Assembly (NCBI RefSeq): GCF_024749285.1
Contig: NZ_CP087196.1
Coordinates: forward strand, 6,014,001-6,078,000
DNA from: Pseudomonas sp. B21-015
GTDB lineage: Bacteria > Pseudomonadota > Gammaproteobacteria > Pseudomonadales > Pseudomonadaceae
DNA: 64,000 nt
Reading direction: 5' to 3'
Below are positions 58,540-64,000 of this stretch, in pieces. The notes under the pieces are model-generated. The model saw only the letters and a list, made by a program, of their open reading frames with translations. It was not told where the DNA came from and ran no database searches. A program made the position numbers and the translations under genes. Numbering within the stretch: position 1 is the first letter of the stretch; each line of letters opens with the position of its first letter.

Positions 58540-60276
58540 ATGAAAGACACCATTCGCCAGCTGATCCAACAAGCCATCACCCAACTCGTCAACGAAGGTG
58601 TGTTGCCTGAAGGCCTGTCGCCGGCGATCCAGGTGGAAAACTCCCGTGACAAGACTCACGGCGACTTCGCCAGCAACATTGCGATGATGCTGGCCAAGCC
58701 GGCCGGCATGAAACCCCGCGACCTGGCCGAGAAAATCATCGCGGCGCTGCCGGCTGACGAGAACGTCACCAAAACCGAAATCGCCGGCCCTGGCTTCCTG
58801 AACTTCTTCCAGAACACCCAAGCCCTGGCGACCCGTCTGGACGCGGCCCTGGCCGACGACCACATCGGCGTGCGCAAGGCCGGTCCGGCGCAGCGCACCG
58901 TCGTCGACCTGTCGGCGCCGAACCTGGCCAAAGAGATGCACGTCGGCCACTTGCGCTCGACCATCATCGGCGACGGCGTGGCCAGGGTTCTGGAATTCCT
59001 CGGTGACGCTGTGATCCGTCAGAACCACGTCGGCGACTGGGGCACCCAGTTCGGCATGCTGATGGCTTATCTGCAGGAAAACCCGATCACCAGCGACGAG
59101 CTGTCGGATCTGGAAAACTTCTACCGCGCCGCCAAACAGCGTTTCGACGAATCCGCAGAGTTCGCTGATCGCGCCCGCGGTCTGGTGGTCAAGCTGCAAG
59201 CCGGCGATCCAGACTGCCTGGCGCTGTGGACCAAGTTCAAAGACATCTCGCTGTCGCACTGCCAGAAAATCTACGAACTGCTGAACGTCAAACTGACCAT
59301 GGCCGACGTGATGGGCGAAAGCGCCTACAACGACGACCTGATCAACGTGGTCAACGACCTCAAGGCCGCTGGCCTGCTGGTCGAGAGCAACGGCGCCCAG
59401 TGCGTGTTCCTCGATGAATTCAAGAACGCCGACGGCGACCCGCTGCCGGTGATCATCGTCAAGGCCGATGGCGGTTACCTCTACGCCACCACCGACCTGG
59501 CGGCCGTGCGCTACCGCAGCGGCGTGCTCAAGGCTGATCGCGCACTGTATTTCGTCGACCAGCGCCAGGCCCTGCACTTCCAGCAAGTGTTCCAGGTCGC
59601 GCGCCTGGCCGGCTTCGTGACGCACCCGATGGAAATGGAACACATGGGCTTCGGCACCATGAACGGCGCCGATGGTCGTCCGTTCAAGACACGTGACGGC
59701 GGCACCGTGAAGCTGATCGACCTGCTGATCGAAGCCCAGGAGCGCGCCTACACGCTGGTGAAGGAGAAGAACCCGGAGCTGGCCGAAGACGAGTTGCGCA
59801 ATATCGCCAAGGTCGTGGGCATTGGCGCGGTGAAATACGCCGACCTGTCCAAGCACCGCACCAGCGACTACAGCTTCAACTTCGACCTGATGCTGAACTT
59901 CGAAGGCAATACCGCGCCATACCTGCTGTACGCCTACACCCGTGTGGCTGGCGTGTTCCGCAAACTCGGCAAGGACTTCAGCGAAGTCGAAGGGCAGATC
60001 GTCCTCGAAGCGCCGCACGAGCATGAGCTGGCAGCGAAACTGGCGCAGTTCGGCGAAATTCTGAATAACGTGTCCGACAAAGGCACGCCGCACATCCTCT
60101 GCACTTACCTGTACGATGTGGCCGGCCTGTTCTCCAGCTTCTACGAGAACTGCCCGATACTCGGCGCCGACACCCCGGCGCAAATGCAGAGTCGTCTGCG
60201 CCTCGCCGCGCTGACCGGCCGCACTCTCAAGCAGGGCCTGGAACTCTTGGGTCTGGAAACTCTGGAGCGTATGTAA
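58540..60276 (+). CDS. argS: Arginyl-tRNA synthetase
   Basis: This 578-residue class I synthetase charges tRNA-Arg. It has the N-terminal Add1 domain ([24 protein letters not shown]), the HIGH-type motif [16 protein letters not shown], the long catalytic core, and a C-terminal DALR anticodon-binding domain ([15 protein letters not shown]). The start ATG 58540 is preceded by AAAGAGAAG; an upstream in-frame start at 58519 is less likely. The SPOR gene follows by one base, so they are cotranscribed. Confidence 0.97.
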   Translation: MKDTIRQLIQQAITQLVNEGVLPEGLSPAIQVENSRDKTHGDFASNIAMMLAKPAGMKPRDLAEKIIAALPADENVTKTEIAGPGFLNFFQNTQALATRLDAALADDHIGVRKAGPAQRTVVDLSAPNLAKEMHVGHLRSTIIGDGVARVLEFLGDAVIRQNHVGDWGTQFGMLMAYLQENPITSDELSDLENFYRAAKQRFDESAEFADRARGLVVKLQAGDPDCLALWTKFKDISLSHCQKIYELLNVKLTMADVMGESAYNDDLINVVNDLKAAGLLVESNGAQCVFLDEFKNADGDPLPVIIVKADGGYLYATTDLAAVRYRSGVLKADRALYFVDQRQALHFQQVFQVARLAGFVTHPMEMEHMGFGTMNGADGRPFKTRDGGTVKLIDLLIEAQERAYTLVKEKNPELAEDELRNIAKVVGIGAVKYADLSKHRTSDYSFNFDLMLNFEGNTAPYLLYAYTRVAGVFRKLGKDFSEVEGQIVLEAPHEHELAAKLAQFGEILNNVSDKGTPHILCTYLYDVAGLFSSFYENCPILGADTPAQMQSRLRLAALTGRTLKQGLELLGLETLERM

Positions 60277-60277
60277 G

Positions 60278-60985
60278 TTGGCTGCCAAGAAAAAACCTGC
60301 ACCCAAGCGTGGCGCCAGCCGTTACCAAGCTCCTGCAAAGCAACCGATCCCGGGTTGGCTGTGGATGGCCATCGGCCTGACGGTCGGTGCGTTCATTGTG
60401 TTCCTGATGAAGCTGGAGCCGGGCAAGGGCAGCGATACCGTCAAGCGTGAGAAGATCGAGCAGCAGAAAGCCACCAAGATCGCCGAGGCCAACAAGACCC
60501 CGCCGAGCCCGACGCAACCGGTGAAGCCGAAGTACGACTTCTACACCTTGCTGCCGGAATCGGAAGTGATCGTGCCGCCGGACGCGGTGCCGGAGAAAAC
60601 CCTGCCGACGCCACAAGTGCCGGCCATTCCGACCACGCCGGTGACGCCTGCGGAAGCGGCGAAGATCGACACTGCCCGGGCTCAAGCGGCATTGGCCGGT
60701 ATCACCCCGCCGCCAGCGCCACCGGTGGCAAAAGCTGCGCCGGTGACCAAGTTCTTCCTGCAGGCCGGTTCGTTCCGCAAGGAAGCCGATGCCGACAAGG
60801 TTCGTGCGCAGATCATCCTGCTGGGGCAAGCCGTGGCGGTTGAATCCGGCACCGTGAAGGACGAGACCTGGTACCGGGTGCTGGTCGGTCCGTTCAGCAA
60901 CCGCGAACAGCTGACCACCGCCCAGAAACAACTGGCTGGCAGCGGCTTCAGCAACCTGTTGTTACAACAACGCCAGAGCCGCTGA
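60278..60985 (+). CDS. FtsN-like SPOR-domain division protein
   Basis: This 235-residue protein has a short basic cytoplasmic tail (MAAKKKPAPKRGASRY), one membrane segment (WLWMAIGLTVGAFIVFLM), a Pro-rich periplasmic linker, and a C-terminal SPOR domain (FFLQAGSFRKEADADKVRAQI to WYRVLVGPFSNREQL). The argS-SPOR-hslVU order matches the ftsN locus of gammaproteobacteria. It probably triggers septal wall synthesis. The start is TTG 60278, directly behind argS. Confidence 0.85.
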   Translation: MAAKKKPAPKRGASRYQAPAKQPIPGWLWMAIGLTVGAFIVFLMKLEPGKGSDTVKREKIEQQKATKIAEANKTPPSPTQPVKPKYDFYTLLPESEVIVPPDAVPEKTLPTPQVPAIPTTPVTPAEAAKIDTARAQAALAGITPPPAPPVAKAAPVTKFFLQAGSFRKEADADKVRAQIILLGQAVAVESGTVKDETWYRVLVGPFSNREQLTTAQKQLAGSGFSNLLLQQRQSR

Positions 60986-60994
60986 CCTTCCACT

Positions 60995-61096
60995 GATCGT
61001 TCCCACGCTCTGCGTGGGAATGCCTCTGGGGACGCTCCGCGTCCAGTGACGCGGAGCGTCACGGGCTGCATTCCCACGCAGAGCGTGGGAACGATC
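60995..61096. repeat. REP doublet, family C
   Basis: Outer arms GATCGTTCCCACGCTCTGCG and the complementary CGCAGAGCGTGGGAACGATC enclose an inner GACGCTCCGCGTC and its inverse. It matches the element at 35844-35956 and lies between the SPOR gene and the hslV promoter. Confidence 0.85.
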
Positions 61097-61153
61097 GATC
61101 AGACAACATCCCATCCCCGCCCTACACCGCTCGTCCCCCGCCGCGCCCTACAG

Positions 61154-61180
61154 TTGAAAAACGCTCCACCACCCCCATAT
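61154..61180 (+). promoter_or_regulatory. Sigma-32 heat-shock promoter of hslVU
   Basis: TTGAAA at 61154-61159 and CCCCATAT at 61173-61180 are separated by 13 bases. This closely matches the sigma-32 consensus and lies 45 bases before the hslV start. HslVU is a classical heat-shock operon. Confidence 0.8.
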
Positions 61181-61225
61181 GGGTTGGCATAAGGCATTTT
61201 CGCCCCGCTGCGTGGAGACTCTCCC

Positions 61226-61756
61226 TTGACCACCATCGTTTCAGTTCGCCGCCACGGCAAAGTCGTCATGGGCGGCGACGGCCAGGTTTCGCTCGGCAAT
61301 ACCGTGATGAAAGGCAACGCGAAAAAAGTTCGCCGCCTGTACCACGGCCAGGTTATCGCTGGTTTTGCCGGAGCCACCGCTGACGCCTTCACCCTCTTCG
61401 AGCGTTTCGAAGGCCAACTCGAGAAACATCAGGGCCATCTGGTGCGCGCCGCCGTCGAACTCGCCAAAGAGTGGCGCACCGACCGCTCCCTCAGCCGCCT
61501 CGAAGCCATGCTCGCGGTCGCCAACAAAGACGCCTCCCTGATCATCACCGGCAACGGCGACGTGGTCGAGCCCGAAGAAGGCCTGATCGCCATGGGTTCC
61601 GGCGGCGGCTACGCCCAGGCCGCAGCCAGCGCGCTGCTGAAAAAAACCGACCTGTCGGCCCGGGAAATCGTCGAAACCGCTTTGGGCATCGCTGGCGACA
61701 TCTGCGTGTTCACCAACCACAACATCACCATCGAGGAGCAGGATCTCGCTGATTAA
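61226..61756 (+). CDS. hslV: ATP-dependent protease subunit HslV (ClpQ)
   Basis: This 176-residue proteasome-like threonine protease starts [20 protein letters not shown]. After Met removal, Thr1 is the catalytic nucleophile. Other marks are [15 protein letters not shown] and [12 protein letters not shown]. It forms a dodecamer capped by HslU. The start codon is TTG at 61226, with TGGAGA nine bases upstream. hslU follows after 54 bases. Confidence 0.97.
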   Translation: MTTIVSVRRHGKVVMGGDGQVSLGNTVMKGNAKKVRRLYHGQVIAGFAGATADAFTLFERFEGQLEKHQGHLVRAAVELAKEWRTDRSLSRLEAMLAVANKDASLIITGNGDVVEPEEGLIAMGSGGGYAQAAASALLKKTDLSAREIVETALGIAGDICVFTNHNITIEEQDLAD

Positions 61757-61810
61757 GCCTGTTTCGGCCTAGCGCCACGGCTCACTTTTGCTTGAGGACC
61801 GCCAATTACT

Positions 61811-63151
61811 ATGCCCATGACCCCCCGTGAAATCGTCCACGAACTCAATCGCCATATCATCGGCCAGGACGATGCCAAACGCGCCGTCGCCATTGCCTTG
61901 CGCAACCGCTGGCGCCGGATGCAACTGCCCGAAGAGCTGCGCGTCGAAGTCACCCCCAAGAACATCCTGATGATCGGCCCGACCGGTGTCGGTAAAACCG
62001 AGATTGCCCGTCGCCTGGCCAAACTCGCCAACGCGCCGTTCATCAAAGTCGAAGCGACCAAATTCACCGAAGTGGGCTACGTCGGCCGCGACGTCGAATC
62101 GATCATTCGTGATCTGGCCGACGCCGCGATCAAGCTGCTGCGCGAACAGGAAATGACCAAGGTGCGCCACCGCGCCGAAGACGCCGCCGAAGAGCGCATC
62201 CTCGACGCTTTGCTGCCACCGGCACGCATGGGCTTCAGCAACGAGGATGCCGCACCGTCCCAGGATTCCAATACCCGTCAGCTGTTCCGCAAACGCCTGC
62301 GTGAAGGCCAGCTGGATGACAAGGAGATCGAAATCGAAGTGGCCGAAGTGACCGGCGTCGATATCTCCGCGCCACCGGGCATGGAAGAAATGACCAACCA
62401 GTTGCAGAGCCTGTTCGCCAACATGGGCAAGGGCAAGCGCAAAAACCGCAAGCTCAAGGTCAAGGAAGCGCTGAAACTGGTTCGCGACGAAGAAGCCGGT
62501 CGCCTGGTCAACGAAGAAGAATTGAAGGCCAAGGCCCTGGAAGCCGTCGAACAGCACGGCATCGTGTTCATCGATGAAATCGACAAGGTCGCCAAGCGTG
62601 GCAACTCCGGCGGCGTCGATGTTTCCCGTGAAGGCGTGCAGCGCGACTTGCTGCCGCTGATCGAAGGCTGCACCGTCAACACCAAGCTGGGCATGGTCAA
62701 GACCGACCACATCCTGTTCATCGCCTCCGGTGCGTTCCATCTGAGCAAGCCGAGCGATCTGGTGCCCGAGCTGCAAGGTCGCCTGCCGATTCGAGTCGAA
62801 CTCAAGGCCCTGAGTCCGGAAGATTTCGAGCGCATCCTCAGCGAGCCGCATGCATCGCTCACCGAGCAGTATTGTGCATTGCTGAAAACCGAAGGCCTGC
62901 TCATCGAATTCCTGCCGGACGGCATCAAGCGTCTCGCCGAGATCGCCTGGCAGGTCAACGAGAAGACCGAAAACATCGGCGCCCGTCGCCTGCACACCCT
63001 GCTCGAGCGTCTGCTCGAAGAGGTGTCGTTCAGCGCCGGCGATCTGGCCAGCACCCACGAGGACAAGCCGATCCTGATCGACGCCGACTACGTCAACAGC
63101 CACCTGGGCGAATTGGCGCAGAACGAAGACCTGTCCCGTTATATCCTGTAG
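61811..63151 (+). CDS. hslU: ATP-dependent protease ATPase subunit HslU (ClpY)
   Basis: This 446-residue AAA+ unfoldase has [22 protein letters not shown] at the N-terminus, Walker [10 protein letters not shown], and the [14 protein letters not shown] pore loop ([12 protein letters not shown]). An intermediate domain follows, then Walker [11 protein letters not shown] and sensor regions. The C-terminus ends in NEDLSRYIL, which inserts into HslV to activate it. It unfolds substrates for HslV during heat stress. Confidence 0.97.
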   Translation: MPMTPREIVHELNRHIIGQDDAKRAVAIALRNRWRRMQLPEELRVEVTPKNILMIGPTGVGKTEIARRLAKLANAPFIKVEATKFTEVGYVGRDVESIIRDLADAAIKLLREQEMTKVRHRAEDAAEERILDALLPPARMGFSNEDAAPSQDSNTRQLFRKRLREGQLDDKEIEIEVAEVTGVDISAPPGMEEMTNQLQSLFANMGKGKRKNRKLKVKEALKLVRDEEAGRLVNEEELKAKALEAVEQHGIVFIDEIDKVAKRGNSGGVDVSREGVQRDLLPLIEGCTVNTKLGMVKTDHILFIASGAFHLSKPSDLVPELQGRLPIRVELKALSPEDFERILSEPHASLTEQYCALLKTEGLLIEFLPDGIKRLAEIAWQVNEKTENIGARRLHTLLERLLEEVSFSAGDLASTHEDKPILIDADYVNSHLGELAQNEDLSRYIL

Positions 63152-63175
63152 GTCTCAATCTGTGTGAGCGGGCTT

Positions 63176-63311
63176 CTGTGGCGAGGGAGCTTGCTCCCGC
63201 TGGGTCGCGAAGCCGCCCCAAAAGTCAGTGAATGCGGTCTACCAGACAGACCACATTCACCGAATTTACGGCTGCTGCGCAGCCGAGCGGGAGCAAGCTC
63301 CCTCGCCACAG
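63176..63311. repeat. REP doublet (REPIN), family A
   Basis: Arms at 63176-63201 and 63286-63311 are identical to those at 1209-1340. The spacer holds a further imperfect palindrome, GTGAATGCGGTCT opposite AGACCACATTCAC (about 63229-63260). It lies between hslU and the DUF971 gene. Confidence 0.85.
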
Positions 63312-63357
63312 GTCACCCGTCGACACAGGGCCTTCATACAGACGGAAGATCGGCCCC

Positions 63358-63738
63358 ATGACGACCCAACTCCCCACCGACATCAAACTGCACAAAGCCT
63401 CGAAAACCCTGACGCTCAAATACGCGTCCGGCGAGGAATATCACCTGCCCGCCGAGTTCCTTCGCGTGCACTCTCCTTCCGCCGAGGTCCAGGGCCATGG
63501 CAAACCTATCCTGCAATTTGGCAAGATCGGCGTAGGCCTGAGCAAAGTTGAACCGGCGGGTCAGTACGCACTGAAATTGACCTTCGACGACGGCCACGAC
63601 AGCGGCCTGTTCACTTGGGAATATCTGTACCAGCTGGCCGTGCGCCAAGAAGATCTCTGGAGTGATTATCTTGCGGAACTCAAAGCGGCTGGAAAGACCC
63701 GTGACCCGAATGAATCCATCGTCAAGCTGATGCTCTAG
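63358..63738 (+). CDS. DUF971 protein (gamma-butyrobetaine hydroxylase-like N-terminal domain)
   Basis: This 126-residue protein contains the full DUF971 domain: SKTLTLKYASGEEYHLPAEFLRV, then YALKLTFDDGHDSGLFTWEYLYQLA. The family is found alone in bacteria and fused to gamma-butyrobetaine hydroxylases in eukaryotes. Its role in bacteria is not established, although links to iron-sulfur proteins have been proposed. I chose ATG 63358 (CGGAAG upstream); the longer frame from 63232 runs into the REP element. It sits between hslU and phaC1, as in other pseudomonads. Confidence 0.85.
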   Translation: MTTQLPTDIKLHKASKTLTLKYASGEEYHLPAEFLRVHSPSAEVQGHGKPILQFGKIGVGLSKVEPAGQYALKLTFDDGHDSGLFTWEYLYQLAVRQEDLWSDYLAELKAAGKTRDPNESIVKLML

Positions 63739-63908
63739 GTCAGGCCTCGGGGTATTTAGAGGGCATTTTCTAATTCCATCTGTTTGAATGCTTGGCTGCC
63801 GGGCCAACGATTGGCCCGCTTGCGAAAAAAATTAAACTCGGGTAACCAATGGAGCTGGCAAGTTCCGTGCATTTGTAGCTATGCGCAATTAACGGTCACC
63901 CGAGCAGT

Positions 63909-63954
63909 AGTACCTGGCGTTTGCTGTGTGACTACACAGCTGGGCTCAGGTACT
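63909..63954. promoter_or_regulatory. Nested inverted repeat just upstream of phaC1
   Basis: Outer arms AGTACCTG (63909-63916) and CAGGTACT (63947-63954) enclose inner arms GCTGTGT (63923-63929) and ACACAGC (63934-63940). They are separated by symmetric six-base internal loops, with a four-base apex. It ends 26 bases before the phaC1 ATG. It could be an operator or a leader hairpin. Confidence 0.55.
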
Positions 63955-63980
63955 CGCCTCAGGACAATGGAGCGTCGTAG

Positions 63981-64000
63981 ATGAGTAACAAGCAAAACGA
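63981..64000 (+). CDS. phaC1: Start of probable class II PHA synthase (phaC1), cut by the window end
   Basis: Only six codons are visible, reading MSNKQN. This matches the start of Pseudomonas class II polyhydroxyalkanoate synthases, which begin MSNK with following Asn/Asp residues. ATGGAG precedes the start. The call rests mainly on gene order: hslVU, DUF971 and then phaC1 is common in pseudomonads. The enzyme would polymerise medium-chain 3-hydroxyacyl-CoA. Confidence 0.6.

Noticed and set aside
63784..63984. A 66-codon plus-strand frame ahead of phaC1
   Set aside because: No ribosome site, unlike any family, and it runs across the nested inverted repeat into the phaC1 start.

Overview
The window looks like a chromosomal segment of a Pseudomonas of the fluorescens group. 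The basis is the GC-rich codon use, several Pseudomonas REP repeat families, and recognisable Pseudomonas gene orders: pilMNOPQ-aroK-aroB-damX-gltB-gltD-hemE, ponA divergent from pilM, and hslV-hslU-DUF971-phaC1. No rRNA, tRNA, CRISPR array, prophage or complete insertion sequence was seen.

Layout. 1-9461: the 3' part of a chemoreceptor gene, K+/H+ antiporter nhaP2, mechanosensitive channel mscK, AMPylase selO, thioredoxin trxC and an orphan ParA ATPase. 9820-27958: one tightly overlapped + strand operon of 20 genes for an aryl polyene (APE, xanthomonadin-like) pigment/lipid. It holds two acyl carrier proteins, ketosynthases, ketoreductase, dehydratases, an AMP-ligase fused to a dehydratase-like domain, an aromatic ammonia-lyase, a halogenase-like flavoprotein, acyltransferases, a glycosyltransferase, and export proteins (LolA-like, MMPL, lipoprotein). 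A small exported protein follows at 27988-28434.

28609-32192 is an accessory block. It starts with the decayed 3' end of a LysR gene and continues with an AT-rich module: an enterobacterial-type queC, a convergent operon of an XRE regulator, and an N-terminally extended YhhQ/VUT queuosine-precursor transporter. Two small Pseudomonas-type proteins (DUF6124- and DUF3077-like) come next. A full LysR gene related to the decayed fragment follows at 32195-33097, divergent from an MFS exporter.

34665-50467 is a run of minus-strand core genes: hemE, gltD, gltB, a DamX-like SPOR/AAA protein, aroB, aroK and the type IV pilus alignment/secretin operon pilMNOPQ. 50683-64000 holds ponA, malic enzyme, a secreted nuclease, rpmE, priA, argS, an FtsN-like SPOR protein, hslVU behind a sigma-32-type promoter, a DUF971 protein, and the first codons of what appears to be phaC1.

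The most interesting parts are the putative deazaguanine (queuosine precursor) island with its LysR remnant, and the architecture of the APE operon: the ligase-dehydratase fusion, the lyase selectivity residues, the halogenase motifs, and a REP element that seems to have split a start/stop overlap between two genes. All calls come from reading the sequence and family knowledge; no database search was run.
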